64,000 nucleotides of DNA from contig CM043945.1 in the NCBI GenBank assembly GCA_014529385.2, forward strand, positions 98,863,463 to 98,927,462. Direction: 5' to 3'. The notes beneath the pieces are model-generated. The model ran no database searches, was not told where the DNA came from, and saw only the letters and a list, made by a program, of their open reading frames with translations. Positions 11,260 to 21,855 of this stretch are shown here, in pieces (position 1 is the first letter of the stretch; each line of letters starts with the position of its first letter). The position numbers were made by a program, and so were the translations under genes. The DNA comes from Adiantum capillus-veneris. Taxonomy: Eukaryota > Streptophyta > Polypodiopsida > Polypodiales > Pteridaceae.

Positions 11260-11295
<36 letters not shown>
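11260..11295. repeat. 36-nt poly-C tract
   Basis: Uninterrupted C-run in the inverted Y leader copy. The sister arm has only about 12 residues at 14900-14911, so the tract expanded after duplication. The proline-rich frame across it is an artefact. Confidence 0.95.
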
Positions 11296-11298
<3 letters not shown>

Positions 11299-11641
11299 CT
11301 CGTGTGCGGATTCGGTAAGGCTCGGCAAGGCACAACATCTCGCCACGGCCTGCAAAAACTTTGACACACCAATTCTCTATGTATTACTGGCAGAAACTCA
11401 AAAATTTAATCAAAGCATTCCGACGGGAGTTCAAAGTACCATTTTCTTTCAAAATCAATTAACAAGCATAATTAATACGGCTACCAAGGAATTAAGGAAT
11501 TCCCTATACGACGGACAATTTGGATCAATTTTCACCGGGATACTATCGATTTTGATAGAATTAGCAAGGCTAATTACACTTTGTAGCTGCTTTCAATCTC
11601 AGGTATTTTTCTGAATATTCCTTGCACCGCACCGTGTCGCC

Positions 11642-11893
11642 ATGGATTCAGATATCAATATGACTTTTGATTTTGAGCAAAGTACACCTGATCCTGCCCA
11701 TGATGGCCAGCGGTCAGATCCTCTCAAGGAGAGTACTCGAGATGCTCTGGCAGGTGATGACACTTACGAATTGCTCAATATTCAAGAATTTCATGCATTC
11801 CAGACACGCATGTCAATCATGGATGAAAATTTTAACGCTTTAAATGCAGATGTTACTAAACTATCCACATTAGTGATTCAATTGATGCAATAG
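11642..11893 (+). pseudogene. duplicated N-terminus of the Y gag (83 codons)
   Basis: Opens MDSDINMTFDFEQSTPDP, contains a LxxL-rich segment (LNADVTKLSTLVIQLMQ), and ends with TAG at 11891. The same protein start is encoded on the minus strand from 14547. It is a truncated piece of gag carried in the inverted arm, not an independent gene. Confidence 0.75.
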
Positions 11894-12016
11894 CAGCCCA
11901 AGGATCCTGCTGACACGCACATGCATGAGCACGTTGCTACACAAGGGCAAGGGCCTTCTAATCCACGGTAAGGCCCCACTGCTAATACTTTGTACACTCT
12001 CACTCCAAAAGAGGTG

Positions 12017-12254
12017 GACATTAGGCAAAATTTGGACTCACAAAGGGGCCCTTTAAGGAGTTTGACTTTACCTCTCTCTACCAAAACGAGCGCATGGATA
12101 AATTTTTGCAAACAAACTCCAAAGTTGGCGGAGGTTTGACAGTTAGAATGTCCTCTTCAAGCTCTATCTACTGATATATAGCACGCCATGAGATTCCTCA
12201 TATTTTAGAAGATTCTTTTTTTGATTCACTTAGATTTTGACAAAGGGAGAAGAC
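12017..12254. other. unassigned junction sequence inside Y
   Basis: Between the end of the inverted gag arm and the resumption of minus-strand RT. No recognisable coding motif. It may be filler from the rearrangement. Confidence 0.4.
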
Positions 12255-12554
12255 CTAGGGGATATCAGCAAGTCGAATATGGACTTGGTGATATCCTGAC
12301 CACAAGTCTATTTCTGTAAAAATACGAGCATGAGTGAGTTTATCAAACAACTCATCTACTTGGGGCAATGGGTATTTGTTCTTAACCATAACCGCATTTA
12401 AGCCACAGTAGTCTCCGCATATGTGCATACTGCTGTCTTTTTTCTTCACTAATACGATAGGAGAGGCCCATGGTGAAGAACTGGTTTGTATATACCCTCT
12501 GCTAAGGTAGTCAGCAAGCTGACGTTCCACCTCAGCAGCTTCAGAATAACTCAT
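12255..12554 (-). pseudogene. gypsy Y reverse transcriptase, N-terminal half only
   Basis: Carries the start of a chromovirus RT: VERQLADYLSRGYIQTSSSP, SPIVLVKKKD, then DYCGLNAVMVKNKYPLP and the block-2 motif EIDLWSGYHQVHI. The family has VDYRALNxxT and DLRSGYHQIRI at these places. The frame ends at LADIP, before the YxDD catalytic palm, at the junction with the inverted segment. It therefore lacks the polymerase active site. Confidence 0.85.
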
Positions 12555-12685
12555 ACAGTAAGGCGGTTTACTGACACGTTTACAGCCTGCACAGCCACCT
12601 CGATGCTATGTTGCACCGATCGTGTCGGTGGTAATCGTGGTGGCAAATCATTAGGAAAAACATCTTAAAATTACCTTAATAATTT

Positions 12686-13404
12686 CTATAACTCACTAGC
12701 AACGTTTTCTTGTTTAGAATTAGCCATTGGTGGAAGAGATGAGAGAGAAGCATGCGGCGTTGAGGAATGTTCAACAGATTCAATGTTAGAAAGAAAATGA
12801 GACAGTGAGTAACACAAGAAAACTTGATTTATTTCATTATAAAAAACGAGCTGCATAAGCTCTGTGGTACAAATCAATGGTGATGAAGGTACATCCTTCT
12901 CTCCTAACAACAACACATGTGCGCCATGGGATTCAAACATCGAGCTGTTGTGCTCATAGCTACGCTTCAATGATGGTCCTAGGCTATGCAACCACTCCCT
13001 ACCCAGAACCACATTTGCCCTTTCCATGTTCATAACCTGAAAATCCAAGCATGTGGAGTAACCTTGCACTTCCAACGGAACAGCTCGGCATTGAGTATCC
13101 CAGATTTTGGTATCATGTCCATCATCATTGCTACCTTGTAGTGGTGGATACTTGAAGTTTGAGGCAATTTGAGTTTTTTCACCAATCCATAATTGATGAA
13201 ATTGTGAGTAGCACCGTCATCTACCAAGATGCGCACCTTGTGGCCTTGCAGAGATCCGTGCATACGTACTAACTCATGTGGTCCAAAGGTTTGTTGCCAC
13301 ATGGAAGCTATGAGGCAACATTCATGTACCACCTCTGTGTGTGTTACTTCCACTGAAGATAATCGTGAGGAAGACTCAAGAGGTAGCAGTTGCACCGTGT
13401 GCAC
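12686..13404 (-). pseudogene. gypsy Y aspartic protease (retropepsin) region
   Basis: Two overlapping minus frames. 13030-13404 contains RILVDDGATHNFINYGLVKK, the retropepsin active-site region of plant gypsy elements (usually LIDSGATHNFI; here DDG). 12686-13075 contains VVLGREWLHSLGP, matching the C-terminal LGxxWL motif. The two halves are separated by a frameshift near 13050. The enzyme would cleave the gag-pol precursor. Confidence 0.8.
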
Positions 13405-13439
13405 TGCTTTCTCCTTGCCATGAGGAGCAGATTTCTTCT

Positions 13440-13490
13440 TAGGACAATCCTTCTTGCCATGACTGCTTCCTAAACATTGAAAACATAATT
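13440..13490 (-). other. gypsy Y gag zinc knuckle (CCHC)
   Basis: In the minus strand, CFQCLGSSHGKKDC fits C-x2-C-x4-H-x4-C. It lies between the gag core and protease, as expected for the nucleocapsid. It is out of frame with both neighbours, evidence of frameshifts. Confidence 0.75.
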
Positions 13491-13538
13491 TCTCTTCTTA
13501 GCTTTATCGAAGTCCTCAGGAGAGAGAGGACCCCTGGA

Positions 13539-14547
13539 TCACTTGGGTTTTTTAGATGCATTTGAATTGGCAACTATAAATTTCCTTTTCTTGTGCCCAT
13601 ACTGAGTGTGTGTATTACCATGTGTATTAGTAGGCACGTGAATATTATGTGCTTTCTTTTCATCTGGATCATCTTGAATATGTGCTTTCACTATGGCTTC
13701 CTCAAGTGTTTTAGGGTCTTGGGTCTTGACGTACTTCTTAAGCTCTAGTGTCAGACCTCGTATAAACCCCCGTACTTGTTGAAAGTTATCTAAGCCTTCC
13801 AACTTGAGGATAACATCCCGATAGTGAGATATATATTCAAGCAATGACGGGTATTGGCGCATGGAACATGTGTCCCAAGCCGTCCAATTCCGATCTGCCT
13901 CATTTGAATGCAAAAATTCTTTGCTAAACATAGCTTTGAAAGCTGCCCAACTCTGTGGTATGATATTCTTCTCCTTGAGAGACATCCACCATTTGTAGGC
14001 CTTGCCTTCCAGAGTTAAGCTCGTTTGCAGAGCTCTGACTGTGTTCGAAGTACATCGTAAGGAGTGAATTCCATTCCACTTGCTGAGAAAGATATTCACT
14101 GCATCCTTATTGCGGTCTCGCTCTTCTCCCTTAAAAATAGGTGGTTTGGTGTTTTTCAACAACTCATCCACCTCTTTTACAGTGAGAGTGTGCAAAGTAT
14201 TAGCAGTTGGGCCTTGCCCTGGATTAGAAGGGCCTTGCCCTTTTGTAGCAACGTGCTCATGCATGTGTGTGTCAACATGACCCTTGGACTACTATTGCAT
14301 TAATTGAATCACTAATGTGGATAGTTTAGTAACATTTTCATTTAAAGCTTTAAAATTTTCATCCATGACTAACATGCATGTCTGAAGTGCACCAAATTCT
14401 TGAATATTGAGCAATTCGTAAGTGACATCACCTGTCGTAGCGTTGCAGGTACTCTCCTTGAGAGGATCCGGCCAATCGCGGGCCATCATGGGCAGGATCA
14501 GGTGTACTTTGCTCAAAATCAAAAGTCATATTGATATCTGAATCCAT
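13539..14547 (-). pseudogene. gypsy Y gag
   Basis: Minus strand, starting at ATG 14545-14547 (MDSDIN..., identical to the start in the inverted arm). The frame shifts near 14500. Frame 14292-14522 gives LLNIQEFGALQT...KLSTLVIQLMQ, and 13539-14264 carries the Retrotrans_gag core: PPIFKGEERDRNKDAVNIFL, LTLEGKAYKWWMSL, FKAMFSKEFLHS and a C-terminal helix block. It forms the particle coat with the CCHC knuckle at 13440-13490. Broken by a frameshift and by TAG codons near 14290. Confidence 0.8.
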
Positions 14548-15348
14548 GGCGACACAGTGCGGTGCAAGGAATAGTTAGAAAAATACATGAGATTGAGAGA
14601 ACTTGCAAAGTGTAATTAGCCTTGCTAATTCCGTCAAAATCTATAGTATCCCGGTGGAAATCGATCCGAATTGTCCGCCGTATAGGGAATTCCTTAATTC
14701 CTTGGTAGCCAAATCAATTATGCTTGCAACCGTTAATTGATTTTGAAAGAAAATGGTGCTTTGAACTCCTGTCGGAATGCTTTGATTAAATTTCCGAGTT
14801 TCTGCCAATAATACGCAAAGAATTGGTGAGTCAAAGTTTTTGTTGGCCGTGTTGAGATGCCGTGCCTTGCAGAGCCTTGCCAAATCCGCACACGAGGGAG
14901 GGGGGGGGGGGTACCCCACTGTGGGTACCGCCCCTTGTACTTGAAAAAAAAGGTTGGCCCACTAACCCCAAAGGGGTTGGGCGCCCTTGCAATGTGTAAA
15001 GACAAATGCTCAGCGGCTATGGCTGCTTACAGTAGCACACGAGGGAGGAGAAGAGGCCATGGAGGTCACTATGTTGTGCAAGGGGCTTCGGCCGTGGGTC
15101 AAGAAACACTCCCCTACCCGGCTCAATGCCGTAGAGCCTGCAAGGGTTGGGTTTGGTGCAGGTCCCACCTCGACATCTCCTCCTTCCAAGGGGTGTTGCC
15201 CATGGATTTCCTCCTTGTCATCCTCCTCAGAGGAAAGGTGCTCCACGGTTCCTTGACCCAGACATGCAACTTGCTCATGCAAGTTTGTGTGGCTCCCCTC
15301 CTCCGCGGCTGTCCCTTTCCCCAAAAAGAACCAAGCTCTTGATACCAA
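14165..15348 (-). repeat. right arm of the Y inverted duplication (original leader and gag start)
   Basis: Reverse complement of 10828-12016 over about 1.18 kb. It is continuous with the PBS and 5' LTR, so this arm is the original. Frames in this GC-rich leader are shadows. Confidence 0.9.
15331..15348 (-). other. primer-binding site of gypsy Y (tRNA-iMet type)
   Basis: On the minus strand, TTGGTATCAAGAGCTTGG abuts the LTR. It matches the initiator-Met PBS (TGGTATCAGAGCTTGG) with one extra A. Confidence 0.8.
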
Positions 15349-15500
15349 TGTTAGACAAGGGGACTAGAACCTAGGAGTCCAGCACCCAACCACCCACTAT
15401 ATAGCATGGCCCCTGGCCCTTTGCTCTAGTTGGACTCCCTTTCCACACTGCCTAGCCCAGCCTTGCCCTTGTCTAGTCCGGCCTTGCCGGTGTCCTGATA
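15349..15500 (-). repeat. 5' LTR of gypsy Y
   Basis: 152 bp, TGTTAGACAAGG...GTGTCCTGATA in + orientation. It pairs with 9024-9176 with about 10 differences including a 1-bp deletion. The terminal dinucleotide has decayed from CA to TA. Confidence 0.9.
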
Positions 15501-16589
15501 GGGGTAGTACAACCCATGAGACTCACTTACGACATGAAGACGGGGTGAGAGGAGTAGGAACCACCTTAAATGGAACGAAATTGGGTGACACTGAGGCCAC
15601 GAAAGGGCTACATGAGTCACTATTACCATGCTACTGGTTTGAAGGCTTAGATGGAGGAACACCATTGAGAAGGCCAGGTGTTGAACATAATCGCAGAGTC
15701 AGACCGACAGATTTTCAAAAATGGGTCAAAAAATATAGTGGATCCGGGATCCATATGACCACTTAGCAAGCTTCAGACAAGTGCTGAGAGCTTAATGGAT
15801 ATTTGATTTCCATAGTCAATTTGAGGGATTTGGAATGACCTTGGAAGGTAAGGCTTTGACTTAGTTTCAAACCATACCTCCTGGAACCATAACAGAATTG
15901 ACAACACTAGCTCAAAGATTTATTGGTGCTTGTTCAAAGATGGGATTGAAACATAGAACAGTAGCACAAATCTACAGTTTCAAACAGAAACAAGGAGAGT
16001 CTGTGAGAGATTGTGTGAGCAGGATGAGACAATACATCGATAGATGTTCAGAATGGGAAATACCAGCCAAAGAGAGACTTGTTTCACTCTTTTTGGAAGG
16101 ATTGCTGAATCGAGAGATGTATGCTATGCTCTACAATAAGAGACATACCAATTTCAAAGCTTGTATTCTAGATGTGATAGATCTAGGAGATAATTGTGAG
16201 ATTTTTAATGAGGAGTCTATCACAAAGGATGCACAAAGTGAGCGTACAATTTCTATTGTGCCTGCAAAAGTAGGAGCGATAGTAGCTGCACCAAACAATG
16301 CTCTAGAGGACATGCTCAAACGCATGAATGAGATGATGACAAATATGCAAAAGATGCCGATGAGGGGGCAAGGGAAAAGACATTCACAAGGTCAACCCAT
16401 GGGGCAAAACAGGCCATCTAAATGGTGTGCCAATGAACAAAAATGGACTAATCATGAAACCAAAGAGTGTTACTACAAGCCAAAGTATGATGGGAATGTT
16501 CAGTATGTTCCCATAAGACCGCAAGGGCAACCAATGTACGGATATCCGCCAAATATGGGCCAAGTGCCGGGACAACCCATGGCTGGCGA
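15501..16589 (+). pseudogene. element X gag core
   Basis: Continues X gag to the right of Y. Frame 15545-15766 gives RVRPTDFQKWVKKYSGSG. After a shift come DPYDHLASFRQV and a LEGKALT block with in-frame stops. A 242-codon open frame from 15898 then carries LTTLAQRFIGACSKMG, the KQGESVRDCVSRMRQY helix typical of Retrotrans_gag, and a degenerate first knuckle (WCANEQKWTNHETKEC, one Cys missing). A Gln/Pro-rich tail follows. Cut at 16589 by gypsy Z and resumes in frame at 24981 once a 4-bp duplication is discounted. Confidence 0.85.
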
Positions 16590-16784
16590 TGTGAGCGGGA
16601 TGGAAACACACACAATGCCTCTATGATCACCCAAAACACACTCTTGGGATGATACACACACACACACACACACACTATAGGGCACCACTCGGCTTACACA
16701 ACCCACCTCGCCGAGACAGGGAACACACCAATGGAGTGACAGGAGAGAGACTATCCATTTGCCCACTCCACACAGAGAGACACA

Positions 16785-16818
<34 letters not shown>

Positions 16819-17754
16819 ACTCAGATCAAAAGAGGATAATTTCTGATGTTTAGATACAATTGAGCTTGGGCCAACAACAATGGGGCAAATAGCTCACACA
16901 ATATGGGTAAAGTATGCCAGATACAATCACAAATTGGAGCAGAAACTTCGCTCATAGGAGAAAATTACACAACCAAAACATCAAAAAAACAGTGAGGAAT
17001 TTGGCAAAATAGACAGAACCATCGCATCCGGAATGGCCCAAAACCCCAGTCTACAATGTCAAAGTGCTCAAATCCGACCTCGGATGAGCAGTTTATGACC
17101 AAAACAGGCTCCAAAAACAGCAAAAACTCAGTTGTGTATGTTCCTCCTATTCTCTCTATGTTTTTTCTGGTCTTCTCTCAAGTTTTTCAGTTCCCACACT
17201 TAACTTTATTAATTGGGCACCTTTGGCCTTTTAGTTGACCTCAAACGGACCCTGAACAGGCCAAAAAGTGGCCTCGCAGTGCATAGTTGTCACCCTACTG
17301 CATCCATCCGCACACCTGACACTCAAATTTTTTCAATAATGCATCCTACTATCATGTTAAGTGGACCCCAAATAGAATTCTCATGATTACTTTTTTGCAT
17401 AATTATCACAAGACACCCACATTGTGTCCGTACTTATCCACGTGCAAATATTGACCCCATTCGACCTCCGGACGCCACTAGATGCCATCTGATGCACCTG
17501 CTTACCTCATGTCGTCGGCACGCGGACAAATTTCTTGAGAATTTTTACGTGCTACCAACTCCTCATTATTATAGAAAAAACACACTAGTACTGATGATAG
17601 TGAAAATCGATGCACTATGTACATGTTGTCCTACCTGTACACATGTGGGCCCCACGTAACCACCTGGCTCTAGAAAATGGGCAATCCTTTATTTGATGCC
17701 CCATGCATGTATATGTACATATGTGAAATCACTTATTCCAAAAAAATCCTAACA
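16590..17754 (-). repeat. 3' LTR of gypsy Z
   Basis: 1165 bp. It contains (AC)n blocks at about 16652-16674 and 16784-16815 that differ in length from the other LTR. No TATA box could be assigned with confidence. Confidence 0.92.
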
Positions 17755-17769
17755 TAATTTGCCCATCCC

Positions 17770-18387
17770 CTAGCCTGCTGGATCATTCATGATCAACAGA
17801 GCAACAAAAAGAGATATGAGACTCGCCACATCACAGGTCTCCTCATCCCTCACATACATTACTTGTTCTGCAAGCAACTCATCTTGCTCCACCATCATCA
17901 ATCTAGCATGATACAATTTAAGACGCAATCCATTTGCCCTTGACTTATGTAGAATCCCATCCAGGTCAGCCAGCTGATATGTACCATGCAGAAAACACTC
18001 GACTACCTTGAAAGGGCCTTCCCACTTAATTTGAAACTTCTTTTGGAATGTCTTGTCCAACTTACTGTTATAGCGCAAAACCAAGTCATGCTTCTTGATA
18101 CCCTTACTTTTGACCTTTTTATTTATCTTTGCCAAAGCCTTATCCTGCATCTGCCCATAATGTTCCAATGCACTCATCCTATCCAGCTGAACCTCTTGTA
18201 GTTGTAAGAGCCTCTCTTTGAATGCATCACTAGGAGGCCCAAGAAACTTCTCTAGCATCTTGACCGCAAGCAACTCTACTTCCATTGGCAATAGTGCTTC
18301 CTTTCCATACACCAAATGAAATGGAGTAAACCTTGTACCTGTCTTCACCGAAGTACGGTAAGCCCATAATGCACTAGGCAACTCCAA
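17770..18387 (-). pseudogene. gypsy Z integrase C-terminal half
   Basis: 205-codon frame: ELPSALWAYRTSVKTGTRFTPFHLVYG is the integrase core end found in Tat elements (WAYRTxxxxxTGxTPFxLVYG). The GPF motif region follows (IKWEGPFKVVECFLHGTYQL..DG), then the typical NGLRLKLYHA end. The catalytic Glu region lies just upstream in another frame (ERFNGELVQIL-like near 18420-18480). Confidence 0.85.
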
Positions 18388-19324
18388 ATCCCAATTCTTT
18401 CCTATTGCTCTGCCACTTTTGAAAGAATTTGTACCAACTCACCATTGAATCTTTCATTTAAGCCATTACACTGTGGGTAGTAAGTAGTTGTATGTTAATG
18501 CCTAATCTTCATCTTCGCCATAACAAGTCTAGCAGGTTAGCTCTAAATCCTGGCCCCTTATCTGAAAGCAGCTCCAATGGCACTCCAAACTTGCAACATA
18601 TTTCATCATACACAAATTTTTCCACGTCCTTTGCAATGATTTGTTTTACTACTATAGCCTCTGCCCATCTAGAGAGATAGTCCACTGTAGTCAAAATATA
18701 GCTTTTGCCCCTACTTGTGATAAGTAACGAGCCTATTGCATCAATCCCCCATTTTTCAAACACATCAAATGCCATAATGGTTTTTTGTAACTCTGGCTTC
18801 AACACTCTCTTCCCAAATGCTTGACACCTATTGCAAGACCTACACCAATGGTGAACATCCTTGTGCAAACTAGGCCATACATACCCCTCTTGCAAGATCT
18901 TATGCAAGGTGATCTTTAGAGAAAAATGGGTGCCACATGCGCCTTCATGATTTCTATAAAGCTCCTCCCGCCAAGGTACACGTCTCAACACAAGATTAGC
19001 CCCTTTCATGTATAAGACATCACCAATCAATTTGTACCTGGATGCTCTACGCACAAAACCATACTTCTTAGACTTTTGAATGTCCTTTGGAATGATTCCT
19101 GTAAGCAAAAAATCTTCTTTTTGAGCCAAACTTTCCCGGCCATAATAAAGAGGTAAATTGGTCCTCAACACAAATAGCTCCCCAATCATTCTTTGAGATG
19201 CTTCATGTGCCTCTCCATTTAGAGCACGTTCAACGTGTCTGATGCTCCATGATTCAAACCTTTTAAACACGCCTTTAATTCTGAAACACATTTCCTTCAA
19301 TGAGGTGTTCTTACTCTTCCACAC
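18388..19324 (-). pseudogene. gypsy Z second RNase H end and integrase core
   Basis: Frame 18509-19324 begins with the tail of a second, archaeal-type RNase H (SIRHVERALNGEAHEAS). It then carries the integrase zinc-binding domain (NHEGACGTHFSLKITLHKIL..GYVWPSL..DVHHWCRSCNRCQ) and the catalytic core: FEKWGIDAIGSL (first Asp) and LLSDKGPGFRANL (second Asp; usually SDNGxxF). The frame is lost after LLDLLWRR. The RNase H plus integrase order marks the Tat lineage. Confidence 0.85.
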
Positions 19325-19345
19325 ACACCAACACTTGCTTCACAA

Positions 19346-20059
19346 CTAACAAGGATCACCTTTTATGCTCAACCTTCTAATCCCATGCTTCAAACAAATG
19401 TGTAATCCGGCTTCCAAAGTAGCATATTCAGCCTCATTGTTACTATGTGCATCCAATTTGAACCCTCTCTTGCATACTAGCTTCCCCTCTAGATCATAAA
19501 GTGCTATACCCCCTGAAGCCGCATCATGGATCTTCTTGTATAAGCCATCAAAGAACAACACATGTGCATTGATGATCTGTGGAACTTCTTCAATTACCCT
19601 TCTCACCACCTCTTCCTTAAGAAGGAGGGGATTCTCCTTGTAAGTCAACAAATCAGCTAGGGTAGCCCTTGTACTGTCTTCCCCTAGAAAAGAGAACTCA
19701 AACTCTTGCAGCTCAATTACCCATTTCTTGACCACATTTGACATGTTAGTGCCATTAATTAACTGTGGAAAAAAGGTGTAACTTGTCAAGAAAACAAAAG
19801 GTCGTGGTAGCAAGTAATGACGAAATCGTCGACAAGCAAATATTACACTAGCCATCACTAGCTCTACTTCCGAGAATTTTCTCTCTGCTGCCAACTTCAC
19901 TCGGCTTGCACAATACACTTGCTTCATATAATGGCTGCCCTTCCCCTTTTTCAATAGCATGGATCCAATGGCATCACCCCCTATTGATAAATTTACATAA
20001 AACACTTGCTTCCAATCAGGAGACTGCATGGCTGACAGCCCCCCTAACACTTCTTTCAC
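19346..20059 (-). pseudogene. gypsy Z RNase H (degenerate) plus second archaeal-type RNase H
   Basis: The first RNase H-like domain shows FYVNLSIGGDAIGSMLL, YCASRVKLAAERKFSEVE and FACRRFRHYLL, with the first acidic residue replaced (N for D). The second domain shows VLFFDGLYKKIHDAASGGIALY, DAHSNNEAEYATLEAGL and LSIKGDPC, the layout of the additional RNase H (aRNH) of Tat/Ogre/Retand elements. A stop (SIKGD PC*) separates it from its C-terminal part at 19324. Confidence 0.85.
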
Positions 20060-20137
20060 CTCTTAAAACACTTCTTCACACTTGTCATCCCATTGCAATG
20101 GATCATGCTTTGCCACTTGTTGTAATGGATAAAGGAG

Positions 20138-20849
20138 CTATGAAGACAATGGAATAAACCGCGCCATGTACTTTACTTTGTGTATAAAGGTTTCCAATTG
20201 CTTTGTACTCATAGGTGATGGAAGAAGAATAATAGATTTAACCTTGTCTGGATCAGCTTCAATGCCATTTTCTGACACCACATGTCCCAATAACTTGACC
20301 CTTGGTTGTTCTAGATGACATTTCTTTGGATTTAGTTGTCCTCCACATTCACCATATCGAGCCAATACCATCTGCAACTTCTCATGGTGTTCAGCCCTAC
20401 TGCTGTAGACACAGAAGTCATCCATAAAATCTTTAACACAACTACCAATGAATGGTGCCAATACCCAATTTGCTCTCTTGATGGAAAGATGGTCCATTTG
20501 ACAACCCAAATGGCAATATCGTGTAGCAATAACAGCCCCATGGCATAGTGAAAGTTGTCTTTGTTCGGTCTTTAAGAGAAATCTTCAATTGAAAATAGCT
20601 TGAAAAACCATCACACACATTGTACCTCTCATAACCTGCCGCCACTGAATCCAAGATCTGATCAATGAATGGAAGAGGATATGGGTTATTCTTAGTGGCT
20701 GCGTTTAAGGGTTTAAAATTTACACAAATCCTCCACTTCCCATCCTTCTTTGGACTGACTACTACTGGACTCACCCAATCTAAGGTCTCCACTGGGACTA
20801 TGAACCCTACCTTCAATAACCTGTCCACCTCTTCCCGCAAGGCTTCCAT
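20138..20849 (-). pseudogene. gypsy Z reverse transcriptase
   Basis: Frame 20442-20849 carries VDRLLKVGFIVPVETLDWVS, PVVVSPKKDGKWRICVNFKPLN and NPYPLPFIDQILDSVAAG; a small deletion breaks it after FGLSNGPSFH. Frame 20138-20509 continues with the active site FMDDFCVYSS (family YMDDF.VFS), LNPKKCHL and LLGHVVSENGIEADPDKV. It would copy the element RNA into cDNA. Non-functional because of the shift and a deletion at the palm. Confidence 0.9.
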
Positions 20850-21790
20850 CTACTCTTGACCCATCCTTCTTAGCCTTTGCCGCACTGGCTTAGAACCTTC
20901 TTTCAGCTCTATATGCATCTCTTTGCCCTTGAACTCTCTAATCTCTTCATATGAAGTAATGAACAAATCAGGACAACTAGCCAGCATGTGCAAATATATC
21001 TCCTTCTCCATAGCTGAGAGGTCTCCACTGATCATTTGTGTCATCAATTCCTGCTTCTTTGAAAATTCAACTTTGGTTTGCATCAGCCCTTCAATCACTT
21101 CATAAGGCCCTTCACTTTCATCTTCAATCTCGTTTGCAAATGCAACTAAACTAGACTCCTGGATTTTTTTGTCCATCAAAAGAAATGCAACATCAAAATC
21201 CTCATCATTGCTGGTAGTACTATCACTGTCCTCATCAGTCAATGTGGAATAGTATTCATCACTAGACTCATCCGCATCTTCATAAAGATCCAATACTTTC
21301 CTTGTGTCCATATTATATAGATTCTTGGCACCTATCTTTCCATAGAGGCTAATTGTACCACGTCTCCAATCTTGAACAGCTCCCACTGCACGTAACCATG
21401 GTCTCTGCCTAGTATAATAGGATATGCTCCCAACCCCACTCGCATCACATGAAAATCAACCACTGTCTTTCCATCATACGCCTCCACTTCTAAGCTCTTT
21501 ACAACACCCAAAAATTTTACTTTTTGATGGTTTGCCAATTTGATCCAAAAGCCTGACACCCCAGTCACCGTAAGACCCATCTTCTCAACGCATGAGTGTG
21601 TTATGACACATATTTGGGCTCCGCCATCCACATAACCTTGTCCCAAATTTTTTCTTTTGTGCCACACATCTACTATTGGGCAAATGTCTAGTAGCTCATC
21701 CATCACCAACACCTTTACTGAACCTCTCTCTGGCTCTTTCTCCATTGGGTTAACCATCCTCTTCCACTGTCGCTTTAGCTTAGGCACCAT
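20850..21790 (-). pseudogene. gypsy Z protease and protease-RT linker
   Basis: Frame 21332-21790 has a retropepsin-like fold: YVDGGAQICVITHSCVEKMGL (DGG where D-S/T-G is usual), then PIILGRDHGYVQW (LGR motif). Frame 20850-21386 is acidic (DESSDEYYSTLTDEDSDST) and leads to the RT start (YEEIREFKGKEMHIELKEGS). The overlap and shift between frames show decay. Confidence 0.8.
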
Positions 21791-21855
21791 CTCTATAAGC
21801 TACCCAAAAGTAACATCTGCTTTCCTGCTTGTCAAATCCTCCTTCAAGTCATAGC

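Larger units (their letters stand above)
10828..12016 (+). repeat. inverted copy of the Y leader and gag start (left arm)
   Basis: This + strand segment is an inverted duplicate of 14165-15348. It starts with a decayed PBS-like word (GTATCAAGATCTTGGGT) and continues through the same GC-rich leader. It includes the poly-C tract (36 C here, about 12 in the other arm) and the gag start MDSDINMTFDFEQS at 11642. It replaces the C-terminal half of RT and RNase H of Y. Confidence 0.9.
8760..15500 (-). mobile_element. gypsy element Y (chromovirus-like, short LTRs, rearranged)
   Basis: Ty3/gypsy element on the minus strand. The 5' LTR is at 15349-15500 and the iMet-type PBS at 15331-15348. In element order come gag, zinc knuckle, protease, the N-terminal half of RT, an inverted segment, integrase, a chromodomain-like tail, a PPT and the 3' LTR at 9024-9176. 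Left of that LTR lie two truncated LTR copies. GGGGC before 8760 and GGGGT after 15500 could be a decayed 5-bp target duplication. The LTRs differ at about 10 of 153 positions by eye, so the insertion is not recent. The RT palm half and RNase H are missing, making it non-autonomous. Confidence 0.85.
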
